The notes: a model not told the origin generated them from the sequence alone. Counted from the stretch's first letter, positions 1-6,378 are shown. The stretch: DNA of 6,465 nt from Beijerinckiaceae bacterium (GCA_027346205.1 DAIESR010000250.1:1-6465), one strand, 5' to 3'. Numbers and translations are program-made.

Positions 1-1554
1 CAGCCGCGCCGTATAGCGTCGGCGCAGGCCCTCGAACATGCGATCGAGGAAACCGGCAAAGCTGCCGCCGCCATGCCGCGGCGGCTTCAGCAGCCGTGAG
101 CACATCATCGGCGACAAGGTCAAAGCGATGACACCCGAGACGATGACCGCGCCGGCGAGAGTGAAAGCAAATTCGCGAAAGAGCGCGCCAGTGAGACCGG
201 AAACGAAGCCAATCGGCGCATAGACCGCCGCGAGCGTGACGGTCATTGAAACGACTGGACCCGTGATTTCCCGCGCGCCCCGCAAGGCGGCATCGAAGGG
301 CGCCGCGCCTTCTTCGATATGTCGGTGAATATTTTCGACAACGACAATCGCATCATCGACGACGAGACCTATGGCGAGCACGAAGGCGAGCAAGGTCAGG
401 AGATTGAGCGAATAGCCAAGCGCCAGAAGCAGGCTCATCACGCCGATGAGCGACAGCGGGATGGTGACGATCGGAATGATCGTCGAACGCAAATTGCCGA
501 GAAAGAGGAAGATGACGACAATAACGATGAGCGCCGCCTCGCCGAGCGTCTTGGCAACTTCCCAGATCGAGGCGCGGATGAAGGCCGTCGCATCATAGGC
601 GATGGAAGCCTTGAGCCCCGTCGGCAATTGCTTCTGCAGCTCCGGGAAGGCTTTCCGCACATTGTTGATGACTTCGAGCGGATTGGCGGAAGGCGTCGGA
701 TAGATGCCAATGAAGACGGCCTTCAACCCATCAAAGGCCGATGAGGAATCGACCGATTCCGGACCCAGCTCGATTTTGGCGATATTGCCAAGACGTATCA
801 GAGAATCGCCGCTCGCCTTGACGACGAGCTGACCGAAGGCCTTGGCGGAATCGAGCGAGGTCAGCGCATTGATGCTCGTCTGCGTATAGGCGTTCTTGAT
901 CTGCCCGGCCGCCGAAGTGAAATTATTGGCGGCGAGCGCCGCGCTGACGTCTTTAGGAGTCACGCCGCGCGCGGCCATTTTGTTGGGATCGAGCCAGACG
1001 CGCATGGCGAAGGTCTGGCCGCCGAGGATCTGCGCATTGGCGACGCCGTCGATCGTCTGCAGCTTCGGCTGCACCACGCGGGTCAGATAATCGGTGATCT
1101 GCGAGCCTGTCAGCACATCCGAATTGAAAGACATGTAGAGCAGCGCCGTCGATTCGCCCGTCTGTTTGACGACAACCGGATCGAGCGACTCGCGCGGCAA
1201 TATGTATTTGACCTGATTGACCTTAGCGAGCACGTCGGCGACCGCCCGGTCCGCGTTGGCGTTGAGCCGCAGGTTCAATGTCACCACGGAAGTATTCTGC
1301 TGCGAATTGGTGACGAGCGTGTCGATGCCTTCGGCACTCGCGACCGCCTGTGCGATCGGCGTCGTGATGAAACCCTGGATGAGATCGGCATTGGCGCCGG
1401 GATAGGTGGTCGTGATGGTGATCGTCGTCGACGACAGCTCCGGATATTGCCGGATCTGCAGCTTGAACCCTGCTTGAATACCGATGAGCAGGATCAGAAG
1501 GCTCACGACGCTCGCGAGAACCGGCCGTCGGATGAAGATGTCGGTGAAGGACAT
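1..1554 (-). CDS. RND efflux pump inner-membrane permease (MexI/AcrB type), N-terminal part, cut by window edge
   Basis: This is the proton-driven inner-membrane pump of a tripartite efflux system that exports small molecules such as drugs, dyes or signals. The window holds residues 1-518; the family is usually about 1,030 residues, so roughly the C-terminal half lies left of position 1. It opens with MSFTDIFIRRPVLASVVSLL (first membrane helix, about 10-30). The porter domain follows (about 40-330), with the typical QYPEL, YPGA and TPIAQAV segments. Helices TM2-TM6 run from about 338 to 485. The proton-relay aspartate pair is intact in helix 4 (GLVVDDAIVVVEN, D400 and D401). The start ATG is the complement of 1552-1554, 9 bp after the adaptor stop, so the two genes are surely co-transcribed. 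The N-terminus reads most like MexI-type (MexGHI) pumps. The substrate cannot be told from sequence. No frameshift was seen. Confidence 0.96.
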   Translation of the reverse strand, partial: MSFTDIFIRRPVLASVVSLLILLIGIQAGFKLQIRQYPELSSTTITITTTYPGANADLIQGFITTPIAQAVASAEGIDTLVTNSQQNTSVVTLNLRLNANADRAVADVLAKVNQVKYILPRESLDPVVVKQTGESTALLYMSFNSDVLTGSQITDYLTRVVQPKLQTIDGVANAQILGGQTFAMRVWLDPNKMAARGVTPKDVSAALAANNFTSAAGQIKNAYTQTSINALTSLDSAKAFGQLVVKASGDSLIRLGNIAKIELGPESVDSSSAFDGLKAVFIGIYPTPSANPLEVINNVRKAFPELQKQLPTGLKASIAYDATAFIRASIWEVAKTLGEAALIVIVVIFLFLGNLRSTIIPIVTIPLSLIGVMSLLLALGYSLNLLTLLAFVLAIGLVVDDAIVVVENIHRHIEEGAAPFDAALRGAREITGPVVSMTVTLAAVYAPIGFVSGLTGALFREFAFTLAGAVIVSGVIALTLSPMMCSRLLKPPRHGGGSFAGFLDRMFEGLRRRYTARL

Positions 1555-1563
1555 GGGGGCGGC

Positions 1564-2721
1564 CTATTCCCTCGGCAGCACGGACGGCGGCACGAGACCG
1601 GCCTTGCGATCGATCCGCACGCGGGCGCCCGACTGCAACTTCAACTGGCCTTCGCTCACGACCAGTTCGCCCGCCTTCACACCGGCGGTGATCACCACAC
1701 GATCCTTCCGCGCATCGCCCGTGCGCACGAAACGGCGTTCGACCTTATATGGGATGTCGCCGACAATTGGGCTGGCTTGCGCGCCGCCGCCTTGCGGCTC
1801 CGCCGGCACCACGACGAAGACGGCGTCGCCATAGAGCGAATAGGTGACGGCTGTGCGCGGCAAGGTCACGACGGACGCGGGCTTGCCGGCGACGACATCG
1901 ACATTGGCGAACATGCCGGGCCGCAAGGCGTCGTCCTTGTTTGCGAAAGTAGCCCGAACGAGCACGTTGCGCGTGTTCTGGTCGACTCGCGCATCAATCG
2001 TCTCGATTTTGCCGCGAAAGACCCGGCCGGGGAAAGCATCCACCTTCACCTCCACGGTCTGCCCCGGCTGCAATATGGCCAGCGATTGTTCGGGCACGGG
2101 GAAATCGACGAAGATCGGATCGAGTTCCTGCAATGTGATGAGACTCGTGCCCGGCGAAACATATTGGCCAAGATCGACTTTGCGGATGCCGAGCCGGCCG
2201 GCGAAGGGCGCCACGATGTGTTTTTGCGCGATCAGCGCCTTTACGCGCTGGACGGACGCCGCGGCGCTGTCGCGGTCGGCTTGCGCCGCATCGACATTGG
2301 CCTTGGTCGTATTGCCGCTACGCGTGAGCTGACGCTGGCGATCAAGAGCCAGATCGGCATTCTTGAGCGTCGCCTCATTGTTCAGGAGATCGGCTTGCTC
2401 GACCGACGTATCTATATCGAAGAGCGGCGCGCTGGCAGCGACATCCTGTCCGGAATCAATACGTATCGCGGTGATCACACCACCGACCTGCGGCGCCACA
2501 TCGATACCTTGCACCGCGCGGAACGTGCCGATTGCCGAAATCCGCGGGGACCATGTCTCTTGGCGCACCTCGGTGACCGCGACAGTCGCCGGCGGTGGCG
2601 CGGCCTTGGCCATGAAGCCTTTGATCATTTCCGGCTTGAACACGAACTGCACATAGGCAAGCCCGCCGACGAGCCCGGCAAGCAAGAGAAAAACCGCGAG
2701 GAAAAGAGCTATGCGCTTCAT
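1564..2721 (-). CDS. RND efflux periplasmic adaptor (membrane fusion protein, HlyD/MexH type)
   Basis: This 385-residue adaptor bridges the RND pump and an outer-membrane channel in the periplasm. Residues 4-26 form one hydrophobic segment. There is no lipobox cysteine, so it is probably a signal anchor in the inner membrane rather than a lipoprotein. Domain order is standard: first lipoyl half about 70-100 (APQVGGVITAIRIDSGQDV), alpha-helical hairpin about 105-165, second lipoyl half about 167-195 (IVAPFAGRLGIRKVDLGQYV), beta-barrel about 200-280 (DARVDQNTRNVLVRATF, LRPGMFANV), and membrane-proximal domain about 285-370. The length is normal. The start ATG (complement of 2719-2721) gives an immediate lysine/arginine-hydrophobic N-terminus. 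An in-frame duplication of AAGCGCATA lies either side of it, and no strong Shine-Dalgarno sequence is visible. It is the first gene of the operon and is followed by the permease after 9 bp. No TetR- or LysR-type regulator sits upstream in the window. Confidence 0.95.
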   Translation of the reverse strand: MKRIALFLAVFLLLAGLVGGLAYVQFVFKPEMIKGFMAKAAPPPATVAVTEVRQETWSPRISAIGTFRAVQGIDVAPQVGGVITAIRIDSGQDVAASAPLFDIDTSVEQADLLNNEATLKNADLALDRQRQLTRSGNTTKANVDAAQADRDSAAASVQRVKALIAQKHIVAPFAGRLGIRKVDLGQYVSPGTSLITLQELDPIFVDFPVPEQSLAILQPGQTVEVKVDAFPGRVFRGKIETIDARVDQNTRNVLVRATFANKDDALRPGMFANVDVVAGKPASVVTLPRTAVTYSLYGDAVFVVVPAEPQGGGAQASPIVGDIPYKVERRFVRTGDARKDRVVITAGVKAGELVVSEGQLKLQSGARVRIDRKAGLVPPSVLPRE

Positions 2722-2958
2722 GAATATGCGCTTCGTGGAAGAGCCAAAGGGCGATACGGAAGGCGGGGCGCCAAACTCTCAGCTTTTGCGGAGATCACCT
2801 CATCCTCCCGTCCAACGAAGAGGATTCAGCGCCCAGCCACTGAATATGAGCGCCTAACCGGACCGATGGGTACGGTAACAGACAAATGCCGGCCTTGGCA
2901 ATATGCTGCACCGCCGTCGATCACCGACCTCGCTCACTGCCGCCGCGCGGCAAACGAG

Positions 2959-2980
2959 GCGCGCGTTATGCCACGCGCGC
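2959..2980. repeat. GC-rich hairpin abutting the compound repeat
   Basis: The arms gcgcgcgt (2959-2966) and acgcgcgc (2973-2980) are perfect complements around a 6-nt loop. The structure ends one base before the tagagcctgtcc left end of the next repeat. Neither strand has a convincing T-run after it, so it is not a classic intrinsic terminator. It sits about 240 bp upstream of the efflux operon start and may belong to the same repeated element. Confidence 0.6.
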
Positions 2981-2981
2981 T

Positions 2982-3068
2982 AGAGCCTGTCCCGGAAAAG
3001 TGGGCTCAACTTTTCCATTATTTTAGACATCGGATATATCCGATGTCTCATTGATGAGGACATGCTCT
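2982..3068. repeat. Compound palindromic intergenic repeat (REP/MITE-like) with 11-bp inverted ends
   Basis: The element is 87 bp. Its ends are agagcctgtcc (2982-2992) and ggacatgctct (3058-3068), inverted repeats with one mismatch. Nested inside are a hairpin, ggaaaagt (2994-3001) with acttttcc (3009-3016) around a 7-nt loop, and a perfect 24-bp palindrome at 3025-3048 (half-site agacatcggata). It codes for nothing. The right end is the exact reverse complement of agagcatgtcc at 6368-6378, and tagagccgat occurs both at 3081-3090 and at 6387-6396, so the window holds two related copies or part-copies. Such gagcatgtcc-type elements are, to my recollection, frequent between genes in Hyphomicrobiales. 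A role in mRNA 3'-end protection or protein binding is inference. Confidence 0.75.
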
Positions 3069-3531
3069 CATTGTGTGAGGTAGAGCCGATCCCGAACGAC
3101 AGCACCATAGTTGCAAGGCCGTGACATAGCTGATCTTTCGTACAGGCCAGCCACTACTTTCGCTTGCTGTGGAGTCAAGCAAGCATATCATGATTGAGTA
3201 TCATTGATTCGCGCCTAGACTGGCCTCGCAGACGAGACTGGCGGCCCCTGTGGCAGAGCGGCGCGTCAATTCAGGCCCCGCTTACGCGTATATTGAGCAA
3301 CGCTTGCGCTACGCAGATCCCGCCACTCGACGACAGGCGAAAGTGCCAGGCCCCAGATCCGATGACGAAGTCCCGAGACCCGCGCGGCTGAGATGCCCGT
3401 GGCAGTCTGTCCGCCGAAGGGCTCAATCATCAACGAAAAACGGCATGGGAATATGCGCACCATGACGTCGGACGGGTTTGTCCGAACGGTGAGAACTTGC
3501 GTCGATTCGAAGGCATAAGAGAGTCTATGCG
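3069..3531. other. Non-coding stretch with no recognised gene
   Basis: Several overlapping short open frames exist here (for example 3194-3391 and 3250-3465 on plus, 3266-3463 on minus). None has a clear ribosome binding site, a recognisable domain or natural-looking protein composition. Only small dyads are visible: gcttgc/gcaagc at 3162-3184, atgat/atcat near 3189-3203, and tcggac/gtccga at 3468-3485. The block could be a decayed gene or a long spacer; I see no remnant that can be named. Confidence 0.5.
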
Positions 3532-3548
3532 AGCAATATGAAATTGCT
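3532..3548. promoter_or_regulatory. Candidate upstream activator dyad (6-5-6) for the sigma-54 promoter
   Basis: agcaat (3532-3537) and attgct (3543-3548) are a perfect 6-bp inverted repeat with a 5-bp spacer, centred about 173 bp upstream of the predicted start near 3713. Sigma-54 promoters need an upstream enhancer-binding protein, and NtrC sites have this same 17-bp geometry, although the bases here differ from the NtrC consensus (TGCACY-N5-GGTGCA). Two further dyads lie closer to the promoter: acatc/gatgt at 3634-3646 and the palindrome acatatatgt at 3659-3668. Which of these is bound, if any, is unknown. Confidence 0.35.
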
Positions 3549-3686
3549 ATTTCAGAACGCGCCGTGAAGACCGGTATTTATGCCGTAGCAATAGAGTATT
3601 GAAGCGCTCTCATGGTGCCCGGGGTCTAGAGTTACATCTTGGATGTGACAGAATGACTACATATATGTGGACGTTTTGTAATATCA

Positions 3687-3702
3687 TGGCACGCTAGCTG
3701 CT
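3687..3702 (+). promoter_or_regulatory. Sigma-54 (RpoN) -24/-12 promoter
   Basis: The sequence TGGCACG-ctag-CTGCT has the invariant GG (3688-3689) and GC (3700-3701) at the required spacing. It matches 11 of the 12 informative positions of the consensus TGGCACG-N4-TTGCW; the only difference is C for the first T of the -12 box. Transcription should start near 3713, leaving a leader of about 67 nt before the ATG at 3780. It is on the same strand as, and directly ahead of, the small gene at 3780-4022. RpoN control implies an activator ATPase of the NtrC/NifA/DctD class, which is not encoded in this window. Confidence 0.7.
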
Positions 3703-3779
3703 TCTTTTGTGTCGCAGCAACAACAAGATCAGCATCATTGCTGGCGTTTGGTGCAAGTCAACTAAACGAGAGAGCCACA

Positions 3780-4022
3780 ATGACACCTATTACCGTTTTG
3801 ATCCTCGTCTGCTCGATGGCGATCGATCATGCCGCCTGTCAGCCTGAAACAGCGGTCGATGTGGTCCAGGGTCCCAAGGTCGCGAACGAAATGCAGTGCG
3901 GCCTTATGGGGCAAGCAACATTGGCAGCCAACGGCGCAGCCCTCGCGCCACGGCCCGGCCGCGAATATGTGAAGGTTGTTTGCCGCCACTCCGGCGCGCG
4001 GAAAACCGCTGAGCTCAATTAA
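3780..4022 (+). CDS. Small cysteine-containing protein of unknown function (80 residues)
   Basis: I do not recognise a named family. The ATG at 3780 is preceded by the purine-rich gagagag (3768-3774) at a 5-nt spacing. A longer TTG start at 3738 is possible but has no comparable site. Residues 4-15 are hydrophobic (ITVLILVCSMAI), too short and too weakly charged at the N-terminus for a clear signal peptide, and there is no lipobox. The protein has four cysteines (11, 20, 40, 68), the last in YVKVVC, with a central MQCGLMGQATLAANGA segment. The layout recalls short uncharacterised proteins that I have seen in alphaproteobacteria, but I cannot name one. Possible roles, all inference, include a small periplasmic or membrane-associated protein, a metal or redox protein, or a regulator. 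The sigma-54 promoter upstream suggests expression under a specific physiological signal. It is isolated, with over 700 bp to the next gene. Confidence 0.62.
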   Translation: MTPITVLILVCSMAIDHAACQPETAVDVVQGPKVANEMQCGLMGQATLAANGAALAPRPGREYVKVVCRHSGARKTAELN

Positions 4023-4094
4023 ACGAGCGCATGCGGCACAGGCTGGACTCGCAAAAGCAAAACAAAAGCACAGCAAGAGAGATCCGAGGCTGTC

Positions 4095-4113
4095 AGCCGT
4101 TCCGATCGGCTTT
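4095..4113 (+). terminator. Weak terminator-like hairpin after the small gene
   Basis: agccg (4095-4099) pairs with cggct (4107-4111) around a 7-nt loop, and TTT (4111-4113) follows. It lies 73 bp after the stop of the small gene. The stem is only 5 bp and the T-run is short, so termination here is uncertain; the larger hairpin at 4163-4212 is an alternative. Confidence 0.25.
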
Positions 4114-4162
4114 CGTCAAGCGTCCTTGAGCAAGCGCGACCACGCATGAAATGCCGAACCAT

Positions 4163-4212
4163 TCAGTCACATCCGAAAGAGAAGAGCTTTACTCTCTCTC
4201 GGATGTGACTGA
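4163..4212. other. Long hairpin (14-bp perfect stem plus 5-bp inner stem)
   Basis: tcagtcacatccga (4163-4176) is the exact reverse complement of tcggatgtgactga (4199-4212). After one A-C mismatch the stem continues with agaga (4178-4182) pairing with tctct (4193-4197), leaving a 10-nt loop. This is the strongest secondary structure after the small gene, about 140 bp past its stop. No T-run follows on either strand, so it may be a factor-assisted transcript end, an mRNA-stabilising structure, part of an unannotated small RNA or a protein-binding dyad. The ggatgtgac of its right arm also occurs at 3641-3649 just upstream of the sigma-54 promoter. Confidence 0.65.
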
Positions 4213-4720
4213 GTCGTCCGCCTGATAAAGGCCTCGCGCGCCGCCGCCCCACATTAACGCTTTGAAAAAAGCGAGGCGCGGCGGTCGCTCTTCTCGGCCT
4301 GCCCCGAGATTTCCGGGTGGACAGTCCTTCGATCGGCCAGGGCATCGAGTTTAGCAACCGGCCAAATCACCCGCCGAAACGCCAAACATTTCATCACCGC
4401 TGGCAGACACAGCTATGTGGCAGAGCTATTTGGCCCTCAATCGCCTCTATTTTGCTCAAAACTTAAGCGATATGCTTATGTTTGTGTTTGCCGCCGCAGC
4501 GCGCTTTTTTAAATGCCCCTGCGGAGCGTCGGGCCACGCAATTGACAATTCACCACTCGCTGCGGGTCGTCACAAACTTCAACAAAGAGAAGATTTGCGT
4601 GAACAAAGAGACGATATGTGTGCCGGGCTCCGGCGCGCAGAACGCCTGCCTTAAAAGTGCCGCCTCTAAATTGGCACAGATACGGGAGCCTCTTGGAATC
4701 CCTGGCTCAAATCCCCGCGC
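4213..4720. other. Non-coding stretch upstream of the polysaccharide exporter genes
   Basis: No convincing gene was found. Short open frames on plus (4415-4654, 4482-4766) and minus (4163-4357) lack recognisable motifs and good ribosome binding sites, and they give low-complexity or arginine-rich peptides. The only structure noted is a small hairpin with a GAAA loop at 4258-4273 (cgcttt/aaagcg). A TTGACA box at 4542-4547 has no acceptable -10 box downstream. Confidence 0.5.
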
Positions 4721-4750
4721 ATTGACTAGGGGCTTTCAAACTGCTCTAGA
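4721..4750 (+). promoter_or_regulatory. Candidate housekeeping promoter for the exporter pair
   Basis: attgac (4721-4726), a 17-bp spacer and ctctag (4744-4749) fit the alphaproteobacterial pattern CTTGAC-N17-CTATAT at 5 of 6 and 4 of 6 positions. It ends 44 bp before the ATG at 4794, giving a leader of about 37 nt that contains the aaggaagg ribosome binding site. The -10 box is imperfect, so this is tentative. Confidence 0.4.
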
Positions 4751-4793
4751 TCCGCCGCTCACATAGTTCGGCTCAAGGAAGGTGCAATCGCGG

Positions 4794-5597
4794 ATGTTTG
4801 TTGTGACGCCGTTGGAGAGAGCTTGGCATTTCCGCGAATTGATCAGGGCCGTCGTGCGGCGTGAGTTGACCGTTCGGTTTCGCGGTTCGATGTTAGGCTG
4901 GCTTTGGGCGATCTTCGGACCACTCGTGATGCTCACAGCCTATACGGTCATCTTCTCCAATGCTGTGGGCGTTCCCGCCTCGGCCGCCGCGCATGGTGTC
5001 TTCAGCTACGCGATATCGATCTTCGCCGGCCTGATTCTCTTCAACCTCTTCAGCGAACTCGCCTATCGCGCGCCCATGCTTTTGCATGAACATACGAACT
5101 TCATCAAAAAATCGATCTTTCCCAGTGAAACTCTGGCTTGGACTGCGACCATCCGCGCCATCGTCTATGCCGCGATCAGTTTCGCCGTCCTGCTCGTCTT
5201 CCAGCTGCTGTTGACACATTCGCTGCCGCCGACTTTTCTGCTCTTGCCTTTCGTCTTCATTCCGTTTTTCCTGTTCCTTCTGGGCATCACCTGGTTTTTG
5301 ATGGCGCTCGGCTCCTTCACCCGCGACGTCACCCATCTGATGGCCTCCGTGGTGCCGGTGATGATGTTTGCCACGCCCATCTTTTATTCGACCACCGATG
5401 TGCCAAAGCATTTGCAACTCGTATTCAAGCTCAATATCGTGGGCGATTATATCGAGATGATGCGCGGCCTCCTGCTGTTCGGTCAGCTCCCTGATCCCAT
5501 CGTCTACATATGCACAGTGCTCGCTTCGCTCGTCATCTTCCAGCTGAGCTATCGCTTCTTCATGCAATACAAGTCGGTTTTCGTCGATGTCATCTGA
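4794..5597 (+). CDS. wzm: ABC-2 type polysaccharide exporter permease (Wzm family)
   Basis: This is the membrane subunit of an ABC transporter that moves lipid-linked O-antigen or related polysaccharide across the inner membrane. The 267-residue length is normal for the family. The N-terminal amphipathic and first-helix motif RFRGSMLGWLWAIFGPL (28-44) is diagnostic. Others are NFIKKSIFPSE (102-112), SFTRDV (174-179), ATPIFYS (193-199) and RGLLLFG (224-230). Hydrophobic segments lie at about 38-58, 70-90, 118-140, 147-172, 181-198 and 235-256, consistent with six helices. I chose ATG 4794 because aaggaagg (4776-4783) stands 10 nt ahead; the GTG at 4782 would add four residues but overlaps that site. 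The family's usual asparagine-proline before the RGLL segment is asparagine-isoleucine here (214-215). The end overlaps the ATPase gene by 11 bp. A capsule exporter (KpsM type) is the main alternative. Confidence 0.93.
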   Translation: MFVVTPLERAWHFRELIRAVVRRELTVRFRGSMLGWLWAIFGPLVMLTAYTVIFSNAVGVPASAAAHGVFSYAISIFAGLILFNLFSELAYRAPMLLHEHTNFIKKSIFPSETLAWTATIRAIVYAAISFAVLLVFQLLLTHSLPPTFLLLPFVFIPFFLFLLGITWFLMALGSFTRDVTHLMASVVPVMMFATPIFYSTTDVPKHLQLVFKLNIVGDYIEMMRGLLLFGQLPDPIVYICTVLASLVIFQLSYRFFMQYKSVFVDVI

Positions 5598-6369
5598 AGT
5601 CGTGATCAATTGCAGCGGCATCGGCAAGGCATTTCAGCTCTATAAGCATAGAAACGACCAGCTGAAGCAAATCTTGTTCGGCCGCTGGAAGCAGTTTCAC
5701 CAGCAGCATTGGGTTTTACGCGACATCAGCTTCGATGTCCGCAAGGGCGAATGCTGCGGGATCATCGGCCGCAATGGCGCTGGCAAGACAACGCTGCTGC
5801 AGATGATCTGCGGCATCACCACGCCGACGCGAGGTGACGTCACTGTCAGCGGCCGCATCGCACCTATTTTGGCGCTCGGCGCCGGCTTCGACATGGAGCT
5901 GACGGGGCGCGAGAATGCGATGATCGGCGGCGCGATCCTCGGCCTGCGCCGCGGCGACATCGCCTCTCGAATCGACTCGATCGAAGCCTTTGCCGATATC
6001 GGCGAATTCTTCCAGCAGCCGCTAAAAATGTATTCGAGCGGCATGATGTCCCGACTGGCTTTTTCCGTTTGCGCCCATGTCGACGCCGACATTCTGATCG
6101 TCGATGAGGCGCTGTCTGTGGGCGACGCCTCCTTCGCGCAGAAATGTCTGGACTATATCCGCGACTTCGCACGCCGCGGCACCATCCTCATGGTTTCGCA
6201 TTCACCCGGAACGCTGGAGGCATTCTGCGACCGCGTCATCTGGATCGAGGATGGCCTGATCCGCGACCAAGGCAGGCCCGCCGACGTGCTCGCCAATTAC
6301 AATCACACGCTCGGCACCACGGGCGACGAAGTCGAATTGCTCCCGATCGACCCACGGATCTGCGCTTAG
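5587..6369 (+). CDS. wzt: ABC polysaccharide exporter ATPase (Wzt family, short form)
   Basis: This cytoplasmic ATPase powers the adjacent permease. All nucleotide-binding motifs are present: Walker A GRNGAGKTT (61-69), signature YSSGMMSRLAF (149-159, SSGM in place of LSGGQ as usual for this family), Walker B ILIVDEA (169-175), D-loop SVGD (177-180) and switch histidine H205. GAGFDMELTGREN (98-110) is typical of Wzt/TagH-type exporters. At 260 residues it ends soon after the nucleotide-binding domain. It therefore lacks the roughly 150-200-residue C-terminal carbohydrate-recognition domain of long Wzt proteins such as that of E. coli O9a. By analogy with short Wzt systems, export should not depend on a modified chain end; that is inference. 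The ATG at 5587 lies within the permease gene (11-bp overlap) with no good ribosome binding site, which points to translational coupling. Its TAG stop overlaps a repeat end. Confidence 0.95.
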   Translation: MSSEVVINCSGIGKAFQLYKHRNDQLKQILFGRWKQFHQQHWVLRDISFDVRKGECCGIIGRNGAGKTTLLQMICGITTPTRGDVTVSGRIAPILALGAGFDMELTGRENAMIGGAILGLRRGDIASRIDSIEAFADIGEFFQQPLKMYSSGMMSRLAFSVCAHVDADILIVDEALSVGDASFAQKCLDYIRDFARRGTILMVSHSPGTLEAFCDRVIWIEDGLIRDQGRPADVLANYNHTLGTTGDEVELLPIDPRICA

Positions 6370-6378
6370 AGCATGTCC
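6368..6378 (+). repeat. Second copy of the repeat end agagcatgtcc
   Basis: This 11-mer begins inside the ATPase stop codon and is the exact reverse complement of the right end of the element at 2982-3068. The shared decamer tagagccgat follows at 6387-6396. An inverted partner is not seen before the window ends, so this is either a partial copy or an element that continues past 6465. Confidence 0.6.

Noticed and set aside
319..744. Plus-strand open frame of 141 codons
   Set aside because: Antisense to the RND permease; charged, repetitive composition with no motif.
1447..3054. Long plus-strand open frame of 535 codons
   Set aside because: It lies antisense to the adaptor gene, whose minus-strand protein shows all family domains. 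The plus-strand product is histidine/arginine/aspartate-rich with no domain, as expected for an antisense frame in GC-rich DNA.
3243..3320. tRNA-like word gtggcagagcgg, resembling a D-arm
   Set aside because: No matching acceptor stem, anticodon arm or T-arm can be drawn around it. The related word tgtggcagagc also occurs at 4414-4424 without tRNA structure.
3194..3465. Short open frames on both strands
   Set aside because: Compositionally unlikely proteins with no support from motifs or start signals.
3646..3661. TGT-N12-ACA as a NifA upstream activator site
   Set aside because: NifA sites need TGT-N10-ACA; the spacing here is 12.
4542..4570. Perfect TTGACA as a sigma-70 -35 box
   Set aside because: No hexamer resembling a -10 box occurs at 16-18 bp spacing.
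4672..4687. TGGCAC as a possible second sigma-54 promoter
   Set aside because: The -12 position reads CGGGA and lacks the required GC, so only the -24 half is present.
4415..4766. Two overlapping short open frames (79 and 94 codons)
   Set aside because: No recognisable motif, no good ribosome binding site, and the end runs into the probable exporter promoter. A real small gene cannot be fully excluded.
4893..5627. Minus-strand open frame of 244 codons
   Set aside because: It is antisense to the clear Wzm permease. Its glutamate/histidine/arginine-rich product is the complement of hydrophobic codons.
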